From: CALBTQ01 sp036725605
GTDB lineage: Bacteria > Lernaellota > Lernaellaia > Lernaellales > Lernaellaceae
Length of the DNA stretch: 64,000 bases
NCBI GenBank assembly: GCA_036725605.1
Contig: DAIMDW010000017.1
Location: 62,001-126,000 of the forward strand
Direction of reading: 5' to 3'
The translations under genes were made by a program, and so were the position numbers. This document shows, one piece after another, positions 32,210 through 42,213 of the stretch; the first letter of the stretch is position 1; every line of letters begins with the position of its first letter. The notes beneath the pieces are model-generated. The model ran no database searches. It worked only from the letters and a program-made list of their open reading frames with translations, and had not been told where the DNA came from.

Positions 32210-32212
32210 CCG

Positions 32213-33478
32213 TTATTCCTCGAGGGTTTCGGATCTGACCAGTTCGAATTCGCCGGTCTGTTTCAGGGGATTGGACAGCACGCCGGTCATCCGGTTGATG
32301 TCCGGGTCAAACTTGCCGTCCAACGAAACCGAACGCGTTTCGCCCTCGTTGATGCTGCCCAGAGTCAGAGAGATCGAATTGCGGTTGTAGTGCCCCGAAT
32401 AGACGATGTTGCCGCCGCCCATGATCACCTTGAGCACCTTGGGTTCGTCGACGCGCTGCAGCGAATACCTGTTCGGATAAAGCTTGCACTCGAACATGCC
32501 GGTCAGCTTGGAACCTTCGGGCATGAACTTCGTGGAGCATTCCACTTTGCGCCCGTCGACGTCGGTGAACGTCGCCTGGTAGGGACCTTCCAACACGTAA
32601 TGGTTTTGAATGTATTTCGGTCCGGCAATCAGCACGATCAAGAAAAGAACCGCTTGCGGCGTCAGCCATTTCAGCAGAAACGGCCCGGTTTCGATTTTCT
32701 TTTTCGCGCCGCCCTTGGATTTCATCTTGGTGATGACCACGTCGTCTTCCACCGGCGGCGGGAGGTAGGGTTCGGGTTCTTTCTCGGGGGGAGCCGGCGG
32801 ATGTTCTTTCAAACTCAGATCGCCCGACGGCATTTTCGGCGCCTTGGGTTTTTCCGGCGCTTTCGGCGCGGCCGGCGGCGTTTTATCCACGCCGTACTGA
32901 TGCGGCGCCAATTCCAGATCGAGACTGCCGCCGGTGGCTTTCTTTTCATGCAAGGCGGCGGTGGTTTCCTGCAGGTCGTGCGGGTTGTCGCTGGGATCCA
33001 TCAGCCATTGCTGCATGGTGCCGACTTCCACCTCGCCGCCTTTGGGCGCGTCGACGGGTCGACCGTTGGCGTCGCGGCGCACTTCCTCGCCTTCAGCCGA
33101 TTCACCGGTGAAGGTTTCCAGCCCGTCCATCGGCTTGATGCTGTCCAGCGAGTAAAACGACGTCTTCCCGCTGGCGGCCACCGCCGCGCCCTCTTTCGGT
33201 TTGCGCGTGGGCGTTAGGTCGCCGTCGACGCCGAAACGACGCTCCGCCTCGCTGGCGGCAACGGGTGTGATCGATCCGCGCTGCGGACGCGCCGGGGTTC
33301 CGCGTTGCGAACGCGCTTTACGCGCTCGTCCTTGCAAAAAACGCGCGGGGGGCGCATCGGGGCCCAACACCTCCCGGCGTCGCTTGGTTGCCATTTTCAA
33401 TCCGCACTCAGTACATTGGCCGGCGGTAACCGGCGATTTGGCGCCACAACGCGGACAAGTCAGCATTCGCTCGGTCAT
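32213..33478 (-). CDS. zinc-ribbon, disordered, single-pass membrane protein
   Basis: 421 residues. The N terminus is a zinc ribbon (Cys8, Cys11, Cys22, Cys25: CPRCGAK...CTECG). About 230 residues of disordered, charge- and Pro-rich sequence follow, then one transmembrane segment (PQAVLFLIVLIAGPKYI) near residue 290. The C-terminal 110 residues form a compact beta-rich domain (YQATFTDVDGRKVECSTKFMPEGSKLTGMFEC). Topology places the zinc ribbon in the cytoplasm and the beta domain outside. It is the first gene ahead of the hydrolase lipoprotein and may share its transcript. Family unknown; the design recalls zinc-ribbon regulators of gliding or secretion in Myxococcota, but that is inference. 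Confidence 0.6.
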   Translation of the reverse strand: MTERMLTCPRCGAKSPVTAGQCTECGLKMATKRRREVLGPDAPPARFLQGRARKARSQRGTPARPQRGSITPVAASEAERRFGVDGDLTPTRKPKEGAAVAASGKTSFYSLDSIKPMDGLETFTGESAEGEEVRRDANGRPVDAPKGGEVEVGTMQQWLMDPSDNPHDLQETTAALHEKKATGGSLDLELAPHQYGVDKTPPAAPKAPEKPKAPKMPSGDLSLKEHPPAPPEKEPEPYLPPPVEDDVVITKMKSKGGAKKKIETGPFLLKWLTPQAVLFLIVLIAGPKYIQNHYVLEGPYQATFTDVDGRKVECSTKFMPEGSKLTGMFECKLYPNRYSLQRVDEPKVLKVIMGGGNIVYSGHYNRNSISLTLGSINEGETRSVSLDGKFDPDINRMTGVLSNPLKQTGEFELVRSETLEE

Positions 33479-33784
33479 TCACTTCACCTATCTTGCACCG
33501 ACGGTGCCTGGATGACGTTCACCACGTGATGTTTGGATGGGCGTGAGATGCTTTATCGCGATTCGTCCATTCACGAAAAAGACCTGTCGATTGCCGGCCG
33601 TTCGTCGGCCGACGATAGAAGGAAAATCGTTTTTCGCTTGGAACTCGCCAACGGCGACCTCGTCCCGCACCGAACGAATCGCCGCCCGTTTCGCTTTTCA
33701 ACAAATCCCGACAATGCGCCCCTCGCGCCGTCCGTGCCTCGACGGCTCTTTAATCTTATAGATGATAGCAAAAAAGGATGACTC
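33479..33784. other. intergenic region without a gene
   Basis: 306 bases. Several short open frames exist on both strands, but none has a ribosome site, coding-type third positions or recognisable content. It separates the rtcB-side genes from the zinc-ribbon gene and probably contains the promoter for the latter. Confidence 0.5.
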
Positions 33785-34720
33785 TCACAACGACGGACCG
33801 GTCCAAATCCACCCCTCGCTGACCATGCATCCCTGGTCGTTGCAATCCATCACCACCAGGCTGATGCGCACGTTGTCGGCGTCGATGACCAGCGTGTACC
33901 CCGGTCCGCTCGCCCGCATCTGCCCTTGGCCGAATTGCCTGGTCCAAGCCAACACGGTTTGTCGCACCCGCTCGGGCGACCAGCGCTCGGCGTAGACCAC
34001 GCCCACCGTCGCCAGCCCGTCCGGCTCGCTGAAACCCAGTTCCCACTGAACGCCGTTTTGCGCATCGACCCACTTGCGGCTTTCCTGTCCGGAGAAAAAA
34101 TCCGACGGCTCCAGCTTGTGCCCCAGCGTCTCTTCGGCTTCGCCCAGCGACATCCCGAAGCGCAGCTCATGGACGCGCAACCGCTCTACCGCCTTTTTCT
34201 GATAGCGTTGCCGCGAAACGTCCACCCCGCGGTAGATGTCCAGATCGACGAAGGTCGCCGCCGGCGACTCGACGCCCCCCGCGACGAACACCCGCATTTG
34301 TTGGGTGCGAAATTCCAACCACAGCTTTTCGCCCTGCGACAGATCGGCCTCCACCTCGTACCCGCGCGCAAAACGATCCTTGATCGCCAGCATGTCGTCG
34401 AGCCCCGCGCCATCCATGTGCAACCGCACGCGGTAAAGGCGATCATCCCAGAAAGACAGCGCGACCCGCGTGACCGGCTCGGTCAGCCAGTTCGGTTTGA
34501 CCGCCCGCCCGGCGAACGGTTGCACCACCGACCAGGTCTGCCCCAGCGGCGTGTCGTTGGTGTCCAGATTGAAATCCTTACCGGCCAGCGCCGCCTTCGC
34601 CTCCGCCACCGTCATGCCGAAACGCAAACCGCCCAACGCGAACGGCTGACGCACGCCGGGCAGCGACGAGCAGCCGCACACAAGCACGATCAACAACAGT
34701 AACGTGAAACGAATTTTCAT
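33785..34720 (-). CDS. putative lipoprotein with two repeated domains
   Basis: 311 residues. The signal peptide ends LVCGC with lipidated Cys17. Two regions share the pattern L-R-F-G-M-(T/S)-x-(A/G)-E-A-(K/E) (FGMTVAEAKAALAGK near residue 32 and FGMSLGEAEETLGHK near 175), so the mature protein is a tandem duplication of about 140 residues, each followed by beta strands (VALSFWDDRLYRVRLHMD; VGVVYAERW). Its ATG overlaps the rtcB stop (ATGA), so it is translated after rtcB. Role unknown; the repeat resembles small bacterial lipoproteins with DUF-type helical-beta modules. Confidence 0.65.
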   Translation of the reverse strand: MKIRFTLLLLIVLVCGCSSLPGVRQPFALGGLRFGMTVAEAKAALAGKDFNLDTNDTPLGQTWSVVQPFAGRAVKPNWLTEPVTRVALSFWDDRLYRVRLHMDGAGLDDMLAIKDRFARGYEVEADLSQGEKLWLEFRTQQMRVFVAGGVESPAATFVDLDIYRGVDVSRQRYQKKAVERLRVHELRFGMSLGEAEETLGHKLEPSDFFSGQESRKWVDAQNGVQWELGFSEPDGLATVGVVYAERWSPERVRQTVLAWTRQFGQGQMRASGPGYTLVIDADNVRISLVVMDCNDQGCMVSEGWIWTGPSL

Positions 34721-36153
34721 CCCTTCACCACCGCCAACGGTCGCAGCCGCGCCACCTTGCGCGCGATGCCCGCGCCGTGCATCACCTCGACCACCTGACT
34801 GACGTCCTTGTACGCTTCCGGCATTTCCTCGGCCAACGTGCCGCGCTCGTGCGCCCGCACGACGATCCCCCGCCCGCGCAGTTCCCGGTCGATGTGCCGC
34901 CCCTGCGCCTTTTTCGTCGCCGCCTTGCGCGAGAGCACCCGCCCCGCGCCGTGACATGAACTGCCGAAGGTTTCGTTCATCGCCTTGTCGGTGCCGACCA
35001 GCACGTAGCTGCACCGACCCATGTCGCCGGGCACCAGCACCGGCTGACCGACCGCGCGATACGCCTCGGGCACCTCGCGCCGTTGCGGCCCGAAGGCCCG
35101 TGTCGCTCCCTTGCGATGCACGACGAGCTTTTGCCGCTCGCCGCCCACCAGGTGCGTTTCGATCTTGGCGATGTTGTGGGCCACGTCGTACAGCGTGCGC
35201 AGACCCAGTTCGCGCGGCGACAACGACAACGCGGCCAGCACGGCCCGCAGCGCCCGCGCCAACAGAATCTGCCGATTGGCAAACGCGTAGTTCGCCGCCG
35301 CGGCCATCGCCGCAAGGTATTGCCGCCCGGCGTCGCTGGTCGCATGGGCGCAGGCCAATTGGCGGTCGGGCAGCTCGATCCCCTTGGCGCGCACATACTG
35401 CGCCATCGCGCCGAGGCTGTCGTCGCACACCTGGTGCCCCAGGCCGCGGCTGCCGCTGTGGATCATCACCGTCACCTGTCCCGGGCGCAGACCGAAGGCG
35501 TCGGCCGCCGGCGGATCGAAAATCTCGTCGACCACGCCCACTTCCAGAAAATGGTTGCCGCTGCCCAGCGTGCCCAGTTGTCCCGCGCCGCGATCCAACG
35601 CGCGCTTGCCGACCGCCGGCGGATCGGCCCCGGCGAGCGCGCCGCCGTCCTCGATGAACTCCAGGTCCGCCGCTTCGCCGTAGCCCTGCGCCACCGCCCA
35701 CGCCGCGCCGTCGCGCAACACGCGCTGCAACTGCTTGTGATTGAGTTTGACGTCGCCGCCCTTGCCCACGCCGGCGGGCACCTGCGCATACAGATAATCG
35801 ACGATCCGCGTCAGTTCGTCGCGGATATCCACTTGCTCGAGCCGGGTGACGGCCAGGCGCACGCCGCAGTTGATGTCGTAGCCCACGCCGCCCGGCGACA
35901 CCACGCCCTCGTCGGCGTCGAAGGCCGCCACGCCGCCGATGGGAAAGCCGTAACCCCAATGGATGTCCGGCATGGCCAGGCTGGCCGAAACGATGCCCGG
36001 CAAATGCGCCACGTTGCGTACCTGTTTGGCCGCCTCGTCGCGCGCCAGGTCGCGTTCCAGCGTCGCGTCGGCGTAGATGATCCCCGGCACGCGCATCGCG
36101 CCGTCGCGGGGCAATTGCAGGCGGAATTCATCCAGTCGTCGCCAGTCGCTCAT
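34717..36153 (-). CDS. rtcB: RNA-splicing ligase RtcB
   Basis: 478 residues of the GTP-dependent 3'-phosphate RNA ligase. Motifs: MPDIHWGYGFPIGGVAAFD, GGVGYDINCGVR (metal-binding Cys), GTLGSGNHFLEV, VMIHSGSRGLGHQV, VPGDMGRCSYVLVG, and the guanylylation His in SSCHGAGR. It ligates 2',3'-cyclic phosphate and 5'-OH RNA ends, for tRNA repair or splicing. No archease gene lies next to it, although archease can be dispensable. It is coupled to the downstream lipoprotein by ATGA overlap, and the gene upstream is a CrtC-like protein with an eight-base gap. Confidence 0.95.
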   Translation of the reverse strand: MSDWRRLDEFRLQLPRDGAMRVPGIIYADATLERDLARDEAAKQVRNVAHLPGIVSASLAMPDIHWGYGFPIGGVAAFDADEGVVSPGGVGYDINCGVRLAVTRLEQVDIRDELTRIVDYLYAQVPAGVGKGGDVKLNHKQLQRVLRDGAAWAVAQGYGEAADLEFIEDGGALAGADPPAVGKRALDRGAGQLGTLGSGNHFLEVGVVDEIFDPPAADAFGLRPGQVTVMIHSGSRGLGHQVCDDSLGAMAQYVRAKGIELPDRQLACAHATSDAGRQYLAAMAAAANYAFANRQILLARALRAVLAALSLSPRELGLRTLYDVAHNIAKIETHLVGGERQKLVVHRKGATRAFGPQRREVPEAYRAVGQPVLVPGDMGRCSYVLVGTDKAMNETFGSSCHGAGRVLSRKAATKKAQGRHIDRELRGRGIVVRAHERGTLAEEMPEAYKDVSQVVEVMHGAGIARKVARLRPLAVVKG

Positions 36154-36160
36154 CGTTTTC

Positions 36161-37228
36161 TCAATCGGCGAAATACAACATGCTCGCCACGGCGGGCAGC
36201 GTTTCGCTCTCGGTCACTCCATTTTCGGTCACCGTGATCGTCGTGTCCATCTGCATGCGCAGCAGCACGGGCTTGGCGACCAGCAGTTGAATGGCCTTGC
36301 GCTCGAACGCCGACAGCGAACGGATCGGATCGACGACCTCCGTATAGCGGCCGTTGCGCATCGTGACGGTCACCTGCGCCGTGCCGGCCTGCCCGTGCAG
36401 TTCGAACGCGGTCGGGTGCACGTAGCCTTCCTTCTTCGCCTGGCCCAGCAGTTGGAAGTTCACCGTGCCCGCCGTTTGCGCCGGCGCACCGTCACGCGCC
36501 AGCATCAGCGTGCTCACGAACTTGTCGTCCTTGGTTTTCATCCGGACGAAATTGACCGTCCACTTTTTGCCGTGGATGCGGGTGGACAGCCAATTTTTCG
36601 AATAGTCGAAAAACGATTTGTTCGACCAGGTGTGATCCAGATACCCCAGGCCCGCCGCGTCGTAGGTTTTGCCGTTGACGGTGATCTTCCCGGCGACGCG
36701 CCCGCGCGCCACCAGCCCCGCCCAGTTCCACACGTCCTTCGCGTTGCCCAGCAGCATGCGGCCCGATTGCCGCCGCCACAACGGCGCGGTGGGCGTGACG
36801 GTCAGGTCCAGCGCCACCGGTCCGCGCGGCACGACCAGCCGCACCTGCTCGCCGCTTTTCACCAGGCGCAGATCGCCCATGCGCATGTCCAGCCCGGCGG
36901 TCGAGGCGGTCAGCTCCTTGCGGCTGAATTTGAAATCGTGCGAAACCACCGCGCCTTCGGGCGAATAAAACGCAATGCCCGCGCCCGGCGTGTGATCGCC
37001 GAAGCCCGCGTTGCTGACCATGAACGTGCAAAACAAAAACGCGCCCTCGTCGGTGCGCATGGCCAGCAGGTAGTTTTCCATGTAGGTTTCCGTGTCCATC
37101 GGATGCCAGCCCCAGGCCTGCGCGGGCGTCCAGGTCGCCCGATCGCTAAACGCGATGTTCCCCGCCGCGAGGGCGGCCGTCGCCAACAACAACGCGCACA
37201 CGGTCAGCCGTTTAATCCTTGTCGTCAT
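36161..37228 (-). CDS. exported CrtC/AttH-type lipocalin-like protein
   Basis: 355 residues. A signal peptide (ALLLATAALAAG) is followed by an extended beta-rich protein resembling the CrtC/AttH hydratase-like lipocalin family: WTPAQAWGWHPMDTETYMENYLLAM, GIAFYSPEGAVVSHDFKFSRKEL, and YLDHTWSNKSFFDYSKNWLSTRIHGKKWTVNFVRMKTKD. Two lipocalin-like barrels are expected. GAGGAG seven bases before ATG 37228 supports the start, which lies inside the end of the thioesterase gene (17-base overlap). In Asgard-like and bacterial members a hydratase or lipid-binding role is suspected; here the substrate is unknown. Confidence 0.72.
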   Translation of the reverse strand: MTTRIKRLTVCALLLATAALAAGNIAFSDRATWTPAQAWGWHPMDTETYMENYLLAMRTDEGAFLFCTFMVSNAGFGDHTPGAGIAFYSPEGAVVSHDFKFSRKELTASTAGLDMRMGDLRLVKSGEQVRLVVPRGPVALDLTVTPTAPLWRRQSGRMLLGNAKDVWNWAGLVARGRVAGKITVNGKTYDAAGLGYLDHTWSNKSFFDYSKNWLSTRIHGKKWTVNFVRMKTKDDKFVSTLMLARDGAPAQTAGTVNFQLLGQAKKEGYVHPTAFELHGQAGTAQVTVTMRNGRYTEVVDPIRSLSAFERKAIQLLVAKPVLLRMQMDTTITVTENGVTESETLPAVASMLYFAD

Positions 37229-37646
37229 ACGCACGCTCCTCGGCCAGTTCCCGCAGGGATTGAATGAACTCGCGCGGCGGCCGGCGCAACGCCCCGCCCG
37301 CGTTGGTGAACGCATGCCGCGTGTAGCCGCTCACGCACAGGTCGCCGTTGGCGCCCCACACGCGATACTCGAAGCGGATCGACGCCTGCTTCACCCACTT
37401 CGTGCTGAGCCAGACCTCGATTTGCAATTCCTCGTCGTAGCGTGCCGGACGCTTGTGTTGCAGATGCGTTTCGACGACGACGATCATGTACTCGCGCGCG
37501 ATCATCTCGGTCGGCGGCAGCGAAAACGCGCGAAACCATTCGCCGCGCGCCCGATCCAGCAGCCGCAGGTAATTGGCGTAATACACGATGCCCAGCGCGT
37601 CGGTATCGCCGAAAATCACCCGGTACGGCACGTGCAATGTGGCCAT
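37212..37646 (-). CDS. acyl-CoA thioesterase, YbgC-type hotdog fold
   Basis: 144 residues. The 4-hydroxybenzoyl-CoA thioesterase signature RVIFGDTDALGIVYYANYLRL, containing the catalytic Asp, is close to the N terminus, followed by FEYRVWGANGDLCVSGYTRHAF. Such enzymes hydrolyse acyl-CoA in the cytoplasm and are linked to phospholipid or envelope metabolism. AAGGA seven bases before ATG 37646. The next gene starts within its last 17 bases. Confidence 0.88.
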   Translation of the reverse strand: MATLHVPYRVIFGDTDALGIVYYANYLRLLDRARGEWFRAFSLPPTEMIAREYMIVVVETHLQHKRPARYDEELQIEVWLSTKWVKQASIRFEYRVWGANGDLCVSGYTRHAFTNAGGALRRPPREFIQSLRELAEERAYDDKD

Positions 37647-37980
37647 GCGCAAATCCTTCCCGCGTTGCGTTTTCCCGATCTTACAGGGAAGCGCCGCGTT
37701 TTTCGAGCCGCGATCCGCAAATGCTTCATTTCGTTTTCATGTTGTGCTATGGTAGGCGCGCGTTCGTCGATGAACGCCCATTACGAGGATTTTTTGGACG
37801 CTGTCGTATTCCATTGAGGCCGCGGGTTGAGCACCGGAAAAGGCGGATCGGTCGTCGCATCCGGGCACGCGACAAATCAGCTCCCAACCATCGCGGTCAT
37901 CGTCTTGTGCCGGCGAGTCGTATCTCGTCCGGCGATCAATTGAATTGCGTTTTTTCAACGAGCAAATGGAGTACGAAACC
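37647..37980. other. intergenic region upstream of rsgA
   Basis: 334 bases with lower GC content near 37720-37760 (runs of T and a TATG-containing stretch) that could hold divergent promoters for the thioesterase gene and rsgA. No gene or clear hairpin is seen. Confidence 0.45.
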
Positions 37981-39054
37981 ATGACACCCTTGTCCGAACT
38001 GGGCTGGAATCAATATTTCGCCGACCAATGGGAACGACTGAACGCGCCACAGCTCATCCCGGCGCGCATCGCCGCCGAACACCTTGGCGCCTATGACGTG
38101 TGGACCGCCGCCGGCGAGGGACCGGCGCACCTGGCCGGTCGCTTGCGGCATCAACTGGAAGACGGGCAACTGCCCGGCGTGGGCGACTGGGTGCTGCTCG
38201 GCCACGAACCGACCGCCAACAGCCTTGCGCTCATCGAGCACGTGTTCGAGCACCGCACCCAATTCGTGCGCGGCGCCGCCGGGCGCGAAACGCGCACGCA
38301 AATCGTCGCCGCCAACGTCGATCTGGTGATGATCGTCTGCGGCCTCGACGCCGATTACAACCTGCGACGCATCGAGCGCTATCTTGCCCTGGTCTGGGCC
38401 GGCGGCGCGCAACCCCTGATCGTGCTCAACAAGGCCGACCTCTGCGAAAATCTGCCCGAGACGACTTTCGCGGTCGAAATGCGCTGCCCCGGCGCGGCGG
38501 TGATCGCCGTCAGCGCGTTGCATCACGACGGCCTGGCGACGATCCGCACGCACATTCGCTCCGGCGTCACCGTGGCGTTGGTCGGTTCGTCGGGCGCCGG
38601 CAAGACCACGCTGGTCAACGCCCTGCTCGGCGAGCAGCGGATGGCCACCCACGAGGTGCGCGCCCGCGACGGTCGCGGCATGCACACGACCACCCATCGC
38701 CAGTTGACGCTGCTGCCCGACGGCGGCCTGCTGCTGGACACCCCCGGCATGCGCGAGTTGCAACTGCCCGACGATGCGGGGCTCGACGACGTTTTCGCCG
38801 ACATCCGCGAGTTGGCCGCCGGGTGCCGCTTCAGCGATTGTACGCACGACACCGAACCGGGTTGCGCGGTCATAGCGGCGGTCGAACAGGGCGTCCTCTC
38901 GGCCGAGCGCCTCGAACATTTCCGCCAACTGCAACGCGAGGCGCAAGCCTACGAGCGGCGGCACGACAGTCGCCTGCGCAAGCAAAATGCCCGCCTGTGG
39001 GGACAGTTGCAGCGCGAGGGCCAGTACATCCGCCGCAAAAAGTGGGGAAAATGA
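37981..39054 (+). CDS. rsgA: ribosome small-subunit-dependent GTPase RsgA
   Basis: 357 residues with the circularly permuted GTPase order typical of RsgA. An OB-fold (about 25-110) is followed by G4 NKAD, then SAL, G1 GSSGAGKTT, then switch and G3 DTPGMREL. The C-terminal zinc-binding region is CRFSDCTHDTEPGC. It assists 30S maturation in the cytoplasm. The start uses ATG 37981 with GGAG nine bases upstream; an upstream in-frame ATG at 37966 overlaps this site. Transcribed alone; a dispersed repeat and a terminator follow. Confidence 0.94.
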   Translation: MTPLSELGWNQYFADQWERLNAPQLIPARIAAEHLGAYDVWTAAGEGPAHLAGRLRHQLEDGQLPGVGDWVLLGHEPTANSLALIEHVFEHRTQFVRGAAGRETRTQIVAANVDLVMIVCGLDADYNLRRIERYLALVWAGGAQPLIVLNKADLCENLPETTFAVEMRCPGAAVIAVSALHHDGLATIRTHIRSGVTVALVGSSGAGKTTLVNALLGEQRMATHEVRARDGRGMHTTTHRQLTLLPDGGLLLDTPGMRELQLPDDAGLDDVFADIRELAAGCRFSDCTHDTEPGCAVIAAVEQGVLSAERLEHFRQLQREAQAYERRHDSRLRKQNARLWGQLQREGQYIRRKKWGK

Positions 39055-39068
39055 AACAGGTCATCCCC

Positions 39069-39165
39069 GGTGGCACTGACACGCCGAACGCAGTGAGGCC
39101 TATCAGTGTTTGTGCAAAAAACTGAAAAACTCGCTCGCTTCGCTTGCTCGCGTATCAGTGCCACC
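39069..39165 (+). repeat. dispersed 97-bp repeat with terminal inverted repeats, copy C
   Basis: Begins GGTGGCACTGA and ends TCAGTGCCACC, a perfect 11-base inverted repeat. Exactly 97 bases like copy B at 21707-21803. The interior contains ACTCGCTCGCTTCGCTTGC. It lies 14 bases after the rsgA stop. Confidence 0.85.
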
Positions 39166-39185
39166 GGCCCACGGAGAATAAAGAG

Positions 39186-39221
39186 AAAACGGGGATATAC
39201 AGGAATCGTGTCCCCGTTTTT
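39186..39221 (+). terminator. rho-independent terminator after rsgA
   Basis: AAAACGGGGA (39186-39195) pairs with TCCCCGTTTT (39211-39220) and is followed by T. An A-rich tract on the other side makes it usable in both directions. Confidence 0.8.
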
Positions 39222-39319
39222 ATGCTTCAACCATCTTCTCGCATCCTGTGGATAAGTTCTTGCGTAACGAAGGTTTTTTGGTAAAATGCACGCGATCTCA
39301 TACCAGGCGCGGAGGGATT

Positions 39320-39820
39320 ATGAAAATCACGCCGCTGGACATCCAGCAACAGCAATTCAAAAAAGTGCGCAACCGCTACGACGCCGGCGAGGTGGATAGT
39401 TTCCTGGACATGGTCCGCATCGAGATGGAAGACATCCTGCGCGAAAACGCGGCCCTCAACGAGGAGCTCAAGCGCACCAAGAGCCGGCTCAGCGAGTTGA
39501 TCGAGCACGAAAAGACGCTGAAGGACGCGATTATCTCCACGCAGCGCGTCGCCGAGGACATCAAGGCCAACGCGCAGAAAGAGGCGGAAATCATCATCGC
39601 CGAAGCGCGGCTGGACGCCGACAAGCTCGTCGGCAACGCCCACGATCAGATCCGCAAGCTCAACGAAGACGTGCAGGAACTGCGGCGCATGCGCGTGCGC
39701 GTCGAGGCCGAAATGAAGGCCCTGCTCGAATCGCATCTCAGCCTGCTGGAGGCCTCGTCCGAGAGCGCTAAGCGGCATGAGGAAGAGGCTGAAAAAGTGG
39801 CGATCATGGGCCGCAAGTGA
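39320..39820 (+). CDS. DivIVA-like coiled-coil protein
   Basis: 166 residues. The DivIVA signature KITPLDIQQQQFKKVRNRYDAGEVDSFLD is at the N terminus (F-x-x-V-R-R-G-Y-D-x-x-E-V-D-x-F pattern) and the remainder is a long coiled coil (heptads from about 45 to 150). DivIVA-domain proteins sense membrane curvature and organise poles or division; a short form occurs in many Gram-negative deltaproteobacterial-type genomes. GGAGGG seven bases before the ATG. The following yggU gene overlaps the stop (GTGA), so they are coupled. Confidence 0.85.
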   Translation: MKITPLDIQQQQFKKVRNRYDAGEVDSFLDMVRIEMEDILRENAALNEELKRTKSRLSELIEHEKTLKDAIISTQRVAEDIKANAQKEAEIIIAEARLDADKLVGNAHDQIRKLNEDVQELRRMRVRVEAEMKALLESHLSLLEASSESAKRHEEEAEKVAIMGRK

Positions 39821-40107
39821 GTCCCTGCCTCGCCGAGAAACCGACCGGCTCCCAACTGAAAATCCGCGTCACTCCCAAAGCGAGCGCCGATCGCCTCGGT
39901 CCGGTGCACGGCGACGAATTGAAGGTCGCCATCACCACCGCGGCGGAAAAAGGCAAAGCCAACGCCCACGTGCTCAAGCTGCTGGCCAAGAAACTCGGCG
40001 TGGCCAAAACGGCGATCGAGATCGTTGCCGGCGAAACCGATCGCCACAAAACGTTGCTCATCGCGGGCTTGTCTCCCGACGAGGTCCGCAGCAAATTGGA
40101 ATTATGA
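39817..40107 (+). CDS. YggU / DUF167 family protein
   Basis: 96 residues. KIRVTPKASADRLG and VAITTAAEKGKANAHVLKLLAKKLGV match the DUF167 (YggU) family, a small alpha/beta fold of unknown function often next to divIVA-like or yggT genes. It starts with GTG overlapping the stop of the DivIVA-like gene. The next gene overlaps its TGA by ATGA, giving a three-gene coupled set. Confidence 0.9.
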   Translation: MSPCLAEKPTGSQLKIRVTPKASADRLGPVHGDELKVAITTAAEKGKANAHVLKLLAKKLGVAKTAIEIVAGETDRHKTLLIAGLSPDEVRSKLEL

Positions 40108-41033
40108 ATCGTCACGCTTCGCGAATGTTCGCCCTGTGCGCCCTGTTGCTGTTGCTGCCGGCGACGGCCGGGGCGGAAACCGGCTGGGCGAGCCTAGCCA
40201 CCGAGCACTTCGACATCCGCTATCCGCCCGACGAAACGCGCGGCGCGCAGGTCTTCGCCGCGTACGCGGAAAAAACGCAACGGCACGTCGCCGCCGAATT
40301 CGGCGTGCCCCTCGAAGGGAAAGTGACCGTTTTCCTTGCGCCGGACCGCGAAACCTTCACCCAGCTTCAGCCGCGCAACCACGTGCCCGAATGGGCGATC
40401 GGCACCGCCTTGTTGAAACGCAACACGATCGTCATGTTTTCCCCGCGCGGCACGATCAAGGAAAGCGTGCGCGCCGACGCCGCGCAGGTCTTTGCGCATG
40501 AACTGGCGCACATCGAACTGGACCGCCTTGCCGACGGCCGCTATCTGCCGCGTTGGTTTCAGGAGGGCGTCGCGCAGTTGGTCGCCCGCGAATGGCGCAC
40601 CGGCGACTCTTTCCGCCTGAGCATAGCGGTGCTGGTCGACCGGCTCATTCCGCTGGCGAACCTCGGTGCGCATTGGCCGAAATCCTCCAGCCGCGCCAAG
40701 CTGGCGTACGTCGAATCGCTGAGCGTGGTGATTTACCTGCGCACCAATTTGTTCCTCACGCCGTTGTTGGCGCGGATCGCCGCCGGCGAATCCTTTCACG
40801 ACGCGCTGATCGAGGCGACCGGCCGCGACTTGTTCGCGCTGGAAGCGGATTGGCAACGCTTTTTGCATCGTCGCCAGACGTGGATGCTGCTGCTCGACGA
40901 CGGTTGCATCTGGGTGTTCGCCGCTATCGTGTTGTTCGCCGGCTACTTGCTGGTGCGCGCCCGCCGGCGGCGCAAGTACGAAACGCTCGACGACGACCTG
41001 CACCCCAAGCCGCGCAAACCGCTTTATCATTAA
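40104..41033 (+). CDS. membrane-anchored gluzincin (peptidase MA-like) metalloprotease
   Basis: 309 residues. A signal peptide (CALLLLLPATAGAE) is followed by EHFDIRYPPDE and a zinc-protease core: AHELAHIELD with His132, Glu133 and His136, then RWFQEGVAQLVA with the downstream Glu that serves as third ligand in gluzincins. A C-terminal transmembrane segment (CIWVFAAIVLFAGYLLV) and basic tail anchor it, so the active site should face the periplasm. It starts inside the yggU stop (ATGA). The terminator just past the stop serves the convergent gene. Confidence 0.82.
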   Translation: MNRHASRMFALCALLLLLPATAGAETGWASLATEHFDIRYPPDETRGAQVFAAYAEKTQRHVAAEFGVPLEGKVTVFLAPDRETFTQLQPRNHVPEWAIGTALLKRNTIVMFSPRGTIKESVRADAAQVFAHELAHIELDRLADGRYLPRWFQEGVAQLVAREWRTGDSFRLSIAVLVDRLIPLANLGAHWPKSSSRAKLAYVESLSVVIYLRTNLFLTPLLARIAAGESFHDALIEATGRDLFALEADWQRFLHRRQTWMLLLDDGCIWVFAAIVLFAGYLLVRARRRRKYETLDDDLHPKPRKPLYH

Positions 41034-41064
41034 AAGAAAAAGGCCGACGCGCATGGCGCCGGCC
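41033..41064 (-). terminator. rho-independent terminator of the TlpA-like lipoprotein gene
   Basis: On the minus strand GGCCG-(mismatch)-GCG / CGC-(mismatch)-CGGCC closes a five-base loop (41042-41064), followed by TTTTTCTTTTA on the left (41041-41031). It overlaps the stop codon of the plus-strand protease gene. Confidence 0.75.
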
Positions 41065-41084
41065 CGTTCCGATTTCGTCTCAGA

Positions 41085-42173
<1,089 letters not shown>

Positions 42174-42213
42174 ACCTTGTCCTCCGAGTTTTTTCACACG
42201 AACCGCACGCGCG

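Noticed and set aside
37442..37984. Plus-strand open frame across the thioesterase and upstream gap.
   Set aside because: Arg/Ala-rich composition, no ribosome site, and it is antisense to a clear thioesterase gene.
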